From contig CANRDO010000025.1 of the NCBI GenBank assembly GCA_947629385.1, positions 1-46,280 on the forward strand: a stretch of 46,280 nucleotides of DNA, read 5' to 3'. The stretch's first letter is position 1, and each line of letters opens with the position of its first letter. This document shows, one piece after another, positions 22,840 through 31,920 of this stretch. A program made the position numbers and the translations under genes. The DNA is from an uncultured Lachnospiraceae bacterium. Its GTDB lineage: Bacteria > Bacillota > Clostridia > Lachnospirales > Lachnospiraceae. The notes beneath the pieces are model-generated. The model did not search any database, had not been told where the DNA came from, and saw only the letters and a list, made by a program, of their open reading frames with translations.

Positions 22840-24125
22840 AATTGACATCAGAGACCAGAAAAAATATACTTGAACAGCTCTTAAAACGCAGTCCGTCCAG
22901 CTATCAGGGCTTCGAGGAGCGCGTGAACGCGATCGTGGAGCAGGTGCGCGAGAAGGGCGACGAGGCGGTATTCGGATACACGAAGCAGTTTGACGGCGTG
23001 GAGGTTTCCGCGCAGACGGTGCGCGTCACGCAGGAGGAGATCGACGAGGCCTACCGGGACGTTGAGCCGGGCTTTCTCGATGTGGTGCGAAAAGCGCTGG
23101 TCAACATCCGCGGTTATCATGAGAAACAGAAGAAATACAGCTGGTTTGACAGCACAGAGAACGGCACAATGCTCGGACAGAAGATCACGCCGCTTGCGAC
23201 GGTCGGCGTCTATGTGCCCGGAGGCAAGGCGGTCTATCCGTCGTCCGTGCTGATGAACGTCGTGCCTGCGAAGGTGGCCGGGGTGCCGCGCATCGTGATG
23301 ACGACGCCGCCGGGGAAGGATGGGAAAATTCCGGTGAATACTCTGATCGCGGCCAACGAGGCCGGCGTCGACGAGATCTACAAGGTCGGCGGCGCGCAGG
23401 CGATCGCGGCTCTCGCGTTCGGCACCGAGAGCATTCCGAAGGCGGACAAGATCACCGGGCCGGGAAACATTTACGTGGCTCTCGCAAAGAAAGCGGTTTT
23501 TGGGCATGTCAGCATCGACTCCGTGGCTGGCCCGAGCGAGATCCTCGTGCTGGCCGATGAGACGGCAAATCCGCGCTATGTGGCGGCCGATCTGCTCTCG
23601 CAGGCGGAGCACGATGAGATGGCGTCGGCGATCCTGGTGACGACAAGCGAAGAGCTCGTAAAAGCGGTTGCGGAGGAGATCGAGGGATTTCTGAAGACGC
23701 TTTCCCGCGCGGAGATCATCCGGAAGTCTCTGGAGCAGTACGGATTTATTCTGCTGGCGGACAGCCTGGACGACGCGATCGGGACGGTCAATGAGATCGC
23801 CTCCGAGCATCTGGAGATCGTCACGAAGGATGCGTTCCAGGTCATGACAAAGATCAGAAACGCAGGCGCGATCTTTGTCGGGGAGTACAGCAGCGAGCCG
23901 CTGGGCGATTATTTCGCAGGGCCGAACCATGTGCTTCCGACGAACGGCACCGCGAAGTTCTTCTCGGCGCTGTCCGTGGATGATTTTATCAAGAAGTCAA
24001 GTATCGTTTATTATTCGCGCGAGGCGCTGGAGCCGATCCATCAGGATATTATCGCGTTTGCCGAGGCGGAGCAGCTCACGGCGCACGCGAACTCGATCCG
24101 GGTGCGGTTCGAAGAGCAGGACTGA
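22827..24125 (+). CDS. hisD: Histidinol dehydrogenase HisD
   Basis: HisD is the NAD-dependent zinc enzyme for the last two oxidation steps, histidinol to histidine. The 432-residue product has the family's GVYVPGGKAVYPSSVLMNVVPAKVAGV, the signature GGAQAIAALAFGTESIPKADKITGPGNIYV, DSVAGPSEILVLAD, LLSQAEHDE and the metal-binding GPNHVLPT segment. Length is typical. Its start overlaps the hisG end; the AGGGAGGAG in the hisG coding sequence serves as ribosome binding site. hisB follows after 24 bp. Confidence 0.96.
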   Translation: MQIIKLTSETRKNILEQLLKRSPSSYQGFEERVNAIVEQVREKGDEAVFGYTKQFDGVEVSAQTVRVTQEEIDEAYRDVEPGFLDVVRKALVNIRGYHEKQKKYSWFDSTENGTMLGQKITPLATVGVYVPGGKAVYPSSVLMNVVPAKVAGVPRIVMTTPPGKDGKIPVNTLIAANEAGVDEIYKVGGAQAIAALAFGTESIPKADKITGPGNIYVALAKKAVFGHVSIDSVAGPSEILVLADETANPRYVAADLLSQAEHDEMASAILVTTSEELVKAVAEEIEGFLKTLSRAEIIRKSLEQYGFILLADSLDDAIGTVNEIASEHLEIVTKDAFQVMTKIRNAGAIFVGEYSSEPLGDYFAGPNHVLPTNGTAKFFSALSVDDFIKKSSIVYYSREALEPIHQDIIAFAEAEQLTAHANSIRVRFEEQD

Positions 24126-24149
24126 TGCGAAACAGATAAGGAGAAAGTT

Positions 24150-24740
24150 ATGGGAAGACAGGCGGAAGTAGTCAGAAACACGAAGGAGACACAGATCAGC
24201 GTGAAGCTGGATCTGGACGGAACAGGCACATACAGGATCCATACAGGCGTGGGGTTTTTCGACCACATGCTGGAGGGCTTCGCCCGACACGGCCTCTTTG
24301 ATCTTGAGATCGACGTGAAGGGAGATCTTGAGGTGGACTGCCACCACACGGTGGAGGATACCGGCATCGCGCTGGGGCAGGCGATCCGTGAGGCGCTCGG
24401 CGGGAAGGCCGGGATCCGCAGATACGGAAGCCGTATCCTTCCGATGGACGAGGTGCTTGTGCTGTGCGCGCTCGATCTTTGCGGACGCCCGTATTATCGC
24501 TCAGATGTGGAGTTTTCGACCGAGCGGATCGGCGACTTTGACACGGAGATGGTGCGCGAGTTTTTCTACGCCGTGTCTTACTCCGCGGCGATGAACCTGC
24601 ACTTCAGGTTGCTCGGCGCCGGAAACAGCCATCACATGGCAGAGGCAATGTTTAAGGCCTTCGCGAAGGCGCTCGACGAGGCGGCTGGGATCGATCCGCG
24701 CATCACGGACGTGCTCTCGACGAAGGGAACGCTGGCTTAA
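24150..24740 (+). CDS. hisB: Imidazoleglycerol-phosphate dehydratase HisB
   Basis: A monofunctional 196-residue dehydratase (no fused histidinol phosphatase) that turns imidazole-glycerol phosphate into imidazole-acetol phosphate using Mn2+. The repeated metal-binding His motifs are present: [34 protein letters not shown] and the second half [26 protein letters not shown] lies seven bases before the ATG. It sits in the hisZGDB-IE operon with a 59-bp gap to the next gene. Confidence 0.96.
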   Translation: MGRQAEVVRNTKETQISVKLDLDGTGTYRIHTGVGFFDHMLEGFARHGLFDLEIDVKGDLEVDCHHTVEDTGIALGQAIREALGGKAGIRRYGSRILPMDEVLVLCALDLCGRPYYRSDVEFSTERIGDFDTEMVREFFYAVSYSAAMNLHFRLLGAGNSHHMAEAMFKAFAKALDEAAGIDPRITDVLSTKGTLA

Positions 24741-24799
24741 AGATACTGCAGACAAAAGGCAATGGACAGAAGAGACAGAAACGCCGGAATTCCGGCAGA

Positions 24800-26155
24800 A
24801 TGGATGAGATGACGGATATGACGAAAAAGGAAATCATCGTGCCGATTTACATCAAGGCGGGTCAGGCGGTCAACGGCCGAAAGGAGCAGGAGGCGTATGC
24901 GTCCGGCGATCCGGTCGCCCTGGCGGTATCCTATGACAACGCTGGGGCGGACGCGCTGCTCGTGTTCGACCTGTCGGAGGGAGACGCGGAGCACGATCAG
25001 TCGATCGGCCTTATAAAAAAGATGGCGCGCACGACGGACATTCCGCTGTATGGAGGCGGCAACATCCGCCGCATGGAGGACGTAAAGAAACTCCTCTACG
25101 CAGGCTGCCGCAAAGTTTTCCTGAATTACGCGAAGGAGGGCAATGCCGCGCTGACAGAGGAAGTGTCAAAACGTTTTGGCAGAGAGAAGATCCTGGCCTG
25201 CGTCAGGAATGAAGACGAGTTTGCAAGGGCCGGGACAAATACAGAGCTGCTCGGGGGCATTGTGCTGCCGGAGCATCTTCTTTGCGATGGGGAAAAACCG
25301 GACGCATCGGTGGATTTCGCCGAAGTGATCTGTGTGTGCGGCGGGTCTGAGGAGTCAGGGAACTGCGCCGGAACGCCGAAAGATGTGGAAAAAATGACCG
25401 CTCGTCTCCGGGAGATGATCTCTGCGGATCGTGTTACCGGTCTGTGCGCGCCGGAATTCATGACGCCGGACTATCTGCTCATGGAGTTTAAGCATGCGCT
25501 GAAAGCACGGGGCATTCCCGTGAATGTCTTTGAAGCTTCCATAGCATGGACGGATATTCGCACGAACAGCGACGGTCTGCTCCCTGTGGTCGTGCAGGAT
25601 TATAAGACACAGGAGGTCCTGATGGTGGCCTACATGAACCGCGAGGCGTTTGAGACGACGGTGGCGACCGGGCGGATGACCTATTTCAGCCGCAGCCGGC
25701 AGGAACTTTGGGTCAAGGGTCTGACCTCCGGCCACTTCCAGTATGTGAAGGAGCTGCGCATCGACTGCGACGACGACACGCTGCTCGCGAAGGTGGCCCA
25801 GGTGGGCGCGGCCTGCCACACGGGGAACCGGAGCTGTTTTTACCGTACGGTGCTGAAGAAGGAGTACGATGAGACCAATCCTCTGAAGGTATTTGAGGAT
25901 GTGTTTGCGGTGATCGAGGACCGGAAGCTTCATCCGAAGGAGGGTTCCTATACAAATTATCTCTTTGAGAAGGGGATCGATAAGATTCTCAAGAAGGTGG
26001 GCGAGGAGGCGACCGAGATCGTGATCGCGGCCAAGAACCCGGACCCGGAGGAGATCAAGTATGAGATCTCTGATTTCCTCTATCATGTGATGGTTCTGAT
26101 GGCGGAAAAGGGCGTCGCATGGGAGGATATCACCGAGGAGCTGGCGCGGCGCTGA
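24800..26155 (+). CDS. hisIE: HisIE bifunctional enzyme with N-terminal degenerate HisF/HisA-like barrel
   Basis: The 451-residue protein has three parts. Residues about 257-350 are HisI, phosphoribosyl-AMP cyclohydrolase ([25 protein letters not shown], the metal cysteines in DCDDDTLL...[10 protein letters not shown]). Residues about 361-451 are HisE, phosphoribosyl-ATP pyrophosphatase ([29 protein letters not shown]). Residues 1-240 align well with HisF ([45 protein letters not shown]). However, the HisF catalytic aspartates are lost: CLDV becomes IYIK, and AIDAKR becomes ACVRNE. The barrel is therefore probably structural or regulatory. HisF itself is encoded at 40135. The start is uncertain because the ribosome binding site is weak; the ATG at 24818 is an alternative. 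Confidence 0.92.
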   Translation: MDEMTDMTKKEIIVPIYIKAGQAVNGRKEQEAYASGDPVALAVSYDNAGADALLVFDLSEGDAEHDQSIGLIKKMARTTDIPLYGGGNIRRMEDVKKLLYAGCRKVFLNYAKEGNAALTEEVSKRFGREKILACVRNEDEFARAGTNTELLGGIVLPEHLLCDGEKPDASVDFAEVICVCGGSEESGNCAGTPKDVEKMTARLREMISADRVTGLCAPEFMTPDYLLMEFKHALKARGIPVNVFEASIAWTDIRTNSDGLLPVVVQDYKTQEVLMVAYMNREAFETTVATGRMTYFSRSRQELWVKGLTSGHFQYVKELRIDCDDDTLLAKVAQVGAACHTGNRSCFYRTVLKKEYDETNPLKVFEDVFAVIEDRKLHPKEGSYTNYLFEKGIDKILKKVGEEATEIVIAAKNPDPEEIKYEISDFLYHVMVLMAEKGVAWEDITEELARR

Positions 26156-26244
26156 GTCTGCCGGTTATACCGGATACACTTCAGGAACCGCTGCAGAAAG
26201 GTAACAGGAAAGGGAAAGATCATATGCTGCAAAGGAGTGAGAGC

Positions 26245-27876
26245 ATGAAAAAGAGAAGATGGATCATTGGTGTGTTTGGCGTACTGTGCATGGCATTCTT
26301 CGGAGGGACATACGCGCAGGCCGCGTTTAATCCGGATGTGGAAAACGCCTACAATATGGCAGTGCAGGGGCAGGATTCGCTGGATGGTCTGGATGTGAGC
26401 GTCAGCGAGACCACGGTATCCTCTGAGACAAATCTGTCCGCGTCGAAGAGAGTGATGATAAAGGTGTCAGGGATCAAGAGCAATTCTCTGAAGGCATCTT
26501 TGGAAATGCATACAGACGAGAGCTCGTCCAAAAGCTATTATCTGAACGGATATTACTACACATCGACGTCGGACGGAAAGCAGAAGCGCGCGATGGAGCG
26601 GGCGGATATCTGGACGATGATCAATTCCGAGATCTATCTGGACATGACGAGCAATTATCTGAAAATGCTCTACTCAAAGGAGGATCAGAGCGGCGCGACC
26701 TACTATTTTGCCGCTACGGAGGAAAGTCTCGGAGATTACGCGAAGAAGCTGCTGACCGGCATCGGAGTCAGCGAGGGGATCACGATCGATTCTCTGCAGG
26801 GGACAATGGATACAGATGCGGACGGGCATGTGCTGCAGCGCAGTCTCCAGATCGTTTACACGGTGTCGAACGGGGAAAATACGGAGACCTTTTTTACGCA
26901 GTCTCTCGCGCAGTTTCATCAGAGCGAAGAGAATGTGACGATCGAGCTTCCGGACCTGTCCGATTACAAGGAGCCGGAGCCGGAGGAGCCGGTCGTGACG
27001 ATCACGCCGCTGGTCCGCACCGCCTATGTGACGGATGATGTAAATGTGCGTGCTGCAGGAAACCTGAGCGCTGTGATCCTCGGAGGACTGAGCGCGGGGA
27101 GCGGCATTACGCAGACCGGGTACACGAGCGACGGCTGGGTGCAGATTCAGTATAAGGAGTCGCCCGGCTATGTCTGGGGCGAGTACGTGAGTGAGAAGAA
27201 GCCGGTGCTCACAAAGAACTCGAGCGGCACGATGTACGCGACCACCAGCGTCAATGTGCGTGCCAGCTACGGGTCGGATTCCGCGATCCTGGGCGGTCTG
27301 ACCAGGGGACAGAGTATTGAGATTACCGGTACGACGAACAATGGCTGGGTGCGCGTGAAATACAACGGGCAGACCGGTTATGTCTTTGCGGATTATCTGT
27401 CCTGGTCGGAGCCTGTTGTGGACACCTACGTGAAGAACGGGTACGTGAACGGTACGGTTCTGGACGCGTCTTACGGCACACTGCGGATACGGAAAAACGG
27501 CGGCGGAGAGATGATCTTCAATACCATATACGCGGAGATGAATCTGGCAGACACGATCTTTACAGGCGACTGGGTTGAGATCATTTATTCCGGAGCGGGA
27601 ACCCCATACACGGCAGGAAAGGTCAGCGATTATACCCGCCACGAGGGCGTCGAGGAGAAGTCCTACAGCGCGGAGGGCGTCGTGGCGTTCTGCTCGCCGT
27701 CGAAGCTGGAGCTCTCCGGTTCGGACGGCGTGTACCGCACGTTTGTGCTTTCAGATACTACAGATATGGAGATGAACGGACCGCTCTGCGAGGGTCAGGT
27801 TGTGACGGTCACCTGGATGTCCGCCGCGAACGGGATCGAGACGAGAAACATCGACGCGATGCGGATTCGGGGATAG
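26245..27876 (+). CDS. Secreted protein with two bacterial SH3 domains (DUF6612-like N-terminus)
   Basis: A 543-residue exported protein with a clear signal peptide (MKKRRWIIGVFGVLCMAFFGGTYAQA, cleavage after AQA, no lipobox). Residues about 27-250 look like the DUF6612/LppX-type beta-rich domain (VENAYNMAVQGQDSLDGLDVSVSETT). Two SH3b repeats follow at about 257-320 and 328-392 (VNVRAAGNLSAVILGGL...GWVQIQY...GYVWGEYV and VNVRASYGSDSAILGGL...GWVRVKY...GYVFADYL), which usually bind cell wall. The C-terminal 150 residues are unassigned and beta-rich. I place the start at 26245, with AAGGAG seven bases upstream, which puts the signal peptide at the N-terminus. Role probably envelope-related; no enzyme motif seen. 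Confidence 0.82.
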   Translation: MKKRRWIIGVFGVLCMAFFGGTYAQAAFNPDVENAYNMAVQGQDSLDGLDVSVSETTVSSETNLSASKRVMIKVSGIKSNSLKASLEMHTDESSSKSYYLNGYYYTSTSDGKQKRAMERADIWTMINSEIYLDMTSNYLKMLYSKEDQSGATYYFAATEESLGDYAKKLLTGIGVSEGITIDSLQGTMDTDADGHVLQRSLQIVYTVSNGENTETFFTQSLAQFHQSEENVTIELPDLSDYKEPEPEEPVVTITPLVRTAYVTDDVNVRAAGNLSAVILGGLSAGSGITQTGYTSDGWVQIQYKESPGYVWGEYVSEKKPVLTKNSSGTMYATTSVNVRASYGSDSAILGGLTRGQSIEITGTTNNGWVRVKYNGQTGYVFADYLSWSEPVVDTYVKNGYVNGTVLDASYGTLRIRKNGGGEMIFNTIYAEMNLADTIFTGDWVEIIYSGAGTPYTAGKVSDYTRHEGVEEKSYSAEGVVAFCSPSKLELSGSDGVYRTFVLSDTTDMEMNGPLCEGQVVTVTWMSAANGIETRNIDAMRIRG

Positions 27877-27901
27877 ATTTGGTCAGAGGATTGGTAGCAG
27901 A

Positions 27902-29767
27902 ATGAGAAAGCTGGCGTTAAGCGACGAGATTTTGCTGAGCATCGAGAAGCCTGCCCGCTATATCGGCGGGGAGGTCAACTCGGTGATGAAGGAGAAAGAC
28001 GAGGTGGAGATTCGCTTCGCGATGTGCTTCCCGGACGTATATGAGATCGGGATGTCGCACCTCGGGATACAGATTCTCTACGACATGTTCAACCGGAGGG
28101 AGGACGTCTGGTGCGAGCGTGTCTATTCGCCGTGGGTGGATCTGGACAAGCTCATGAGGGAAAAACAGATTCCGCTCTTTGCGCTGGAGTCGCAGGATCC
28201 GATCCGCGAGTTTGATTTCCTCGGGATCACGCTGCAGTACGAGATGTGCTACACAAATGTCCTGCAGATCCTCGACCTGAGCGGGATTCCGCTGCTGGCG
28301 GCGGAGCGGACGCAGGATTGTCCGATCGTGATCGGCGGCGGTCCGTGCGCGTACAATCCGGAGCCGCTGGCGGTCTTTTTTGATCTGTTCTACATCGGAG
28401 AGGGGGAGACAGTCTACGATGAGCTGTTTGACCTCTATAAACAATGCAAAGGAAACGGCGTATCGCGGAAGGATTTTCTGCGCAGAGCCGCGCAGATCCC
28501 GGGCATCTATGTGCCGTCCCTCTATGAAGTGACTTACAACGAGGACGGGACGATCGCGTCCTTTGCGCCCACTGAGCCGGACGTCCCGGCTGTGATCGAG
28601 AAGCAGGTGCAAATGGACATGACGGACGCGCCGTATCCGGACGCACCGGTCGTGCCTTTTATCAAGGTGACACAGGATCGTGTCGTGCTGGAGATCCAGC
28701 GCGGCTGCATCCGCGGCTGCCGTTTCTGCCAGGCCGGGATGATCTACCGGCCGCTCAGAGAGCGTAGTCTTGTCTGCTTGAAGGAACATGCGGATAAGAT
28801 GCTTGCAAGCACCGGGCATGAGGAGATTTCCTTAAGCTCCCTAAGCTCCAGCGACTACAGTGAGCTGCCCGGGATCGTCAATTATCTGATCGACCGGTAT
28901 CAGGATGAGAAGATCAACATTTCCCTGCCGTCCCTGCGCATCGACGCGTTCTCGCTCGATGTGATGAGCAAGGTGCAGGATGTGCGCAAGAGCAGTCTGA
29001 CCTTTGCGCCGGAGGCCGGCTCGCAGCGCCTGCGCGACGTGATCAACAAGGGTCTGACGGAGGATGTGATCCTGCAGGGTGCGGACGAGGCCTTTCACGG
29101 CGGCTGGAACAAGGTCAAGCTGTATTTTATGCTCGGACTTCCGACCGAGACGGAGGAGGACCGGAAGGAGATCGCGCATCTGGCGGAGAAGATCGCCGAG
29201 AAATATTACGAGATTCCGAAGGATCAGCGAAACGGCAAGTGCCAGATCACGGTGAGCACCTCGTTCTTTGTGCCGAAGCCGTTCACCCCGCTTCAGTGGG
29301 CGTCTATGTTCCAACCGGGCGATTATCTCGGCTTCGCGAAGACGGTCAATCATGAGATCAAGGAAATGCTGAATCAGAAGAGCATCCGCTATAACTGGCA
29401 CCACGCGGATGTGACGCTGCTCGAGGGCGTGTTCGCGCGCGGCGACCGCAGGATCGCGGATGTGATCCTTGAGGCATACCGGCTCGGGGCCCTGTATGAC
29501 GCGTGGACAGAATACTGGGATTACGACCGCTGGCTGCAAGCGTTTGAAAATGCCGGCGTCGACATGGATTTCTATACGATGCGGGAGCGTGGTCTGGACG
29601 AGATCCTGCCCTGGGATTTTATCCGGGTCGGTGTGACAAAAGAGTTCCTGAAAAAAGAATGGCAGAAGGCGCACGAGGAAAGCGTGACGCCGAACTGTCG
29701 CGAGAAATGCTCCGGCTGCGGGGCGGCGGCTTATCGGGGCGGCGTCTGCACGATGCGGCGCGCGTGA
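27902..29767 (+). CDS. B12-binding-like radical SAM protein (TIGR03960 family)
   Basis: A 621-residue protein. It begins RKLALSDEILLSIEKPARYIGGEVNSV and FPDVYEIGMSHLGIQILYDMFN, then a B12-binding-like fold with PIVIGGGPCAYNPEPLA. The radical SAM cluster motif is C269-x3-C273-x2-C276 in RGCIRGCRFCQAG, followed by a barrel (SLPSLRIDAFS, KLYFMLGLPTE). The cysteine-rich C-terminus (NCREKCSGCGAAAYRGG) could hold a second metal site. The family is normally next to the DUF2344 partner and RNase E/G, as here. Its reaction is not established. It may be an RNA-modification or sulfur-chemistry enzyme, which is inference only. Confidence 0.9.
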   Translation: MRKLALSDEILLSIEKPARYIGGEVNSVMKEKDEVEIRFAMCFPDVYEIGMSHLGIQILYDMFNRREDVWCERVYSPWVDLDKLMREKQIPLFALESQDPIREFDFLGITLQYEMCYTNVLQILDLSGIPLLAAERTQDCPIVIGGGPCAYNPEPLAVFFDLFYIGEGETVYDELFDLYKQCKGNGVSRKDFLRRAAQIPGIYVPSLYEVTYNEDGTIASFAPTEPDVPAVIEKQVQMDMTDAPYPDAPVVPFIKVTQDRVVLEIQRGCIRGCRFCQAGMIYRPLRERSLVCLKEHADKMLASTGHEEISLSSLSSSDYSELPGIVNYLIDRYQDEKINISLPSLRIDAFSLDVMSKVQDVRKSSLTFAPEAGSQRLRDVINKGLTEDVILQGADEAFHGGWNKVKLYFMLGLPTETEEDRKEIAHLAEKIAEKYYEIPKDQRNGKCQITVSTSFFVPKPFTPLQWASMFQPGDYLGFAKTVNHEIKEMLNQKSIRYNWHHADVTLLEGVFARGDRRIADVILEAYRLGALYDAWTEYWDYDRWLQAFENAGVDMDFYTMRERGLDEILPWDFIRVGVTKEFLKKEWQKAHEESVTPNCREKCSGCGAAAYRGGVCTMRRA

Positions 29768-29906
29768 ATCCGAGTGCTCATCTACGTGCTGGCTGATTGT
29801 CTGCACGATGTTTTCAGGATGGGCAAGGAAGATGAGAAAACCAGGAAAACAGGCAGGCCGGGACATTAAGAACAGCAGGGAAATGAAATCAGAAGGAGTT
29901 TCCACA

Positions 29907-30668
29907 GTGAAGGTGAGAGTAAAATTCTCCAAGCAGGGAAATATGAAATTTATCGGCCATCTCGATGTGATGCGGTATTTTCAGAAGGCGATCCGCCGGG
30001 CGGGGATCGACATCGCGTACACGGAGGGCTTAAGCCCGCATATGATTATGTCGTTCGCGTCCCCGCTTGGTGTCGGACTGACGAGCGACGCCGAGTATAT
30101 GGATATCGAGCTGCGCACGCCGGTTTCGTCCCGGGAGGCGATCGACGCGCTGAACCGCGTCGGCGTCGAAGGGATCACGGTGACCGGCTTTTATGAGATT
30201 CCCGAGGGCAAAGCAAACAAGGCGATGACGCTCGTGGCAGCGGCGGACTATCTTGTGCGCTTCCGCGCGAGGTATGAGCCGGATAAAATTGATCTGCCGT
30301 CTGCGGTAGAAGAATTTTACGCGCAGGACGAGATTCTTGTGTGGAAAAGGACAAAGAAATCCGAGAAAGAAGTGGATATTCGGCCGATGATCTACGAGAT
30401 GCGCTATGTGCCGGATGCCGTATTTCTCAGACTCGCCTCGGGCAGCGCGGCCAATTTGAAGCCGGAACTGGTAATGGACACGATGCTCGGCAGATACGGG
30501 ATCAAGCCGTCGCCGTTCGCCTATGAGATCAACCGCTGTGAGCTCTATGCGGATACCGGAAGCGAAAAGCTGCAGCATCCGGCGGAGCATGACAGTGAAA
30601 CGGAATACGAAGCCGGAGCAGAACGGGTCCTGACGCCGCTTGGCGCGCTCGGCAGGGAGATCTTATGA
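29907..30668 (+). CDS. Radical SAM-associated protein, DUF2344/TIGR03936 family
   Basis: A 253-residue partner of the preceding radical SAM protein, fused to it in some bacteria. Recognisable by KFSKQGNMKFIGHLDVMRYFQKAIRRAGIDIAYTEGLSPHMIMSFASPLGVGLTSDAEYMDIEL at the N-terminus. The GTG at 29907 has AAGGAG eight bases upstream and matches the usual family start. The open frame extends upstream without support. The function is unknown but always tied to the partner. The stop overlaps the RNase E/G start by four bases. Confidence 0.88.
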   Translation: MKVRVKFSKQGNMKFIGHLDVMRYFQKAIRRAGIDIAYTEGLSPHMIMSFASPLGVGLTSDAEYMDIELRTPVSSREAIDALNRVGVEGITVTGFYEIPEGKANKAMTLVAAADYLVRFRARYEPDKIDLPSAVEEFYAQDEILVWKRTKKSEKEVDIRPMIYEMRYVPDAVFLRLASGSAANLKPELVMDTMLGRYGIKPSPFAYEINRCELYADTGSEKLQHPAEHDSETEYEAGAERVLTPLGALGREIL

Positions 30669-31891
30669 TGGACAGAAAATATCTGATCACCCGCATGGAC
30701 GGAAGAATCTGTTCCTTTCTGATGGATGGACATAAAACGGTTGAGATCCACTGCGATCCGGCGGAGACGGCGGATTACGCTCTGGAAAGTATCTACATTG
30801 GAAAAATAAAAAATATCGCGAAAAATATCGGAGCCGCCTTTGTGGAGATCGCGCCGGGTGTGGTCTGCCATCTGGCGCTTGATGATATGAAACAGCCTGT
30901 GTATACGAAGAAGGGAAGCTCAAAACTGCCGCAGGCCGGCGATGAGCTTCTGGTCCAGATCTCGCGCGAGGGGATGAAAGCAAAATATCCGTCCGTGACG
31001 ACAAGGCTGACGTTTCACGGGAAGTATGTACTGCTGACGACTGGAAAGGGAAAAAATTCCGTCTCTTCAAAGCTGCCCAAAGCAGAGAAGGAGAGGCTTT
31101 TGTCTGTTGTCGCAGACCGGAGAAAAGCTGCGGCGTACAGCTGGCTGTTCCGGACAAATGCGGGAGGCGCGCCGGAGGAGCTGCTTGTCCGCGATATGGA
31201 GCGCTTAAGCGCCAGATATGAGGCAATGATGGCGCATGCGCAGTATCGCGGCTGTTTTTCCTGTATTCAGAAGGCTCCGGCGGCATATCTTCGCCGCCTG
31301 TCCAACCTTTACGATTCGGAGGCGGAGCAGATACTGACGGATAATAGGGACTTGTACCGCGAATTGGAAGTTTATCTGGGGGAATACCAGCCGGAGGATC
31401 TTGGCAAGCTATCCTTTTATCAGGATGAACTTCTTTCTATGGAGAAGCTGTATTCTCTCGAGACTCAGCTTTCAGAGGCTCTCAGGGAACGCGTCTGGCT
31501 GAAGTCGGGCGGTTATCTGGTTATTCAGCCGACGGAGGCCTTGACGGTGATCGATGTCAACACCGGTAAATTTGAGGGCGGAAAGAAGCGCGAGGAAGCT
31601 TTTCTGAAGATCAACCGGGAGGCCGCCGCCGAGATTGCGCGACAGCTGCGAATCCGTAACTTGAGCGGTATTATCATTGTTGACTTTATCAATCTGGAAG
31701 AAGATGCTTCCAGAAAGCTCCTTCTTGACGAATTTGAGTCGGAGCTGCGAAAAGACCCGGTCCGGACGACCCTCGTGGATATGACAAAGCTTTCGCTGGT
31801 AGAGCTTACCCGGCAGAAGCGGGAACGTCCGCTGTCGGAACAGATTCATGTGCGGATCAGCGGCGCTTTGATGAATGAAGGAACAAGATAG
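30665..31891 (+). CDS. Ribonuclease E/G family endoribonuclease (RNase G-like)
   Basis: A 408-residue RNase E/G-type protein that should cut single-stranded RNA at AU-rich sites with 5'-end sensing. An S1-like RNA-binding domain lies at about 35-115 (YIGKIKNIAKNIGAAFVEI). The catalytic core has the two acidic metal-binding strands ALTVIDVNTGKFEGGK and SGIIIVDFINLEEDASRK, corresponding to the essential aspartates of Escherichia coli RNase E. The C-terminus ends at the core and lacks the long degradosome scaffold. It overlaps the DUF2344 gene by four bases (ATGATG gives two possible starts). In many clostridia the ribosomal L21/L27 genes follow, but here a glycosyltransferase does. Confidence 0.9.
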   Translation: MMDRKYLITRMDGRICSFLMDGHKTVEIHCDPAETADYALESIYIGKIKNIAKNIGAAFVEIAPGVVCHLALDDMKQPVYTKKGSSKLPQAGDELLVQISREGMKAKYPSVTTRLTFHGKYVLLTTGKGKNSVSSKLPKAEKERLLSVVADRRKAAAYSWLFRTNAGGAPEELLVRDMERLSARYEAMMAHAQYRGCFSCIQKAPAAYLRRLSNLYDSEAEQILTDNRDLYRELEVYLGEYQPEDLGKLSFYQDELLSMEKLYSLETQLSEALRERVWLKSGGYLVIQPTEALTVIDVNTGKFEGGKKREEAFLKINREAAAEIARQLRIRNLSGIIIVDFINLEEDASRKLLLDEFESELRKDPVRTTLVDMTKLSLVELTRQKRERPLSEQIHVRISGALMNEGTR

Positions 31892-31920
31892 TTTTGAACA
31901 AAGATAAAAGGAGAGATCAA

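Noticed and set aside
22881..23930. Long minus-strand open frame opposite hisD (349 codons)
   Set aside because: It is the shadow of a well-conserved gene in GC-rich DNA: Arg/His-rich, no motif, no ribosome binding site. The same applies to other long antisense frames such as 5085-6053, 28841-29932 and 41586-42386.
24800..25525. N-terminal HisIE domain as the missing HisA enzyme
   Set aside because: The fold matches HisF/HisA, but both catalytic aspartates are absent, so activity cannot be claimed.
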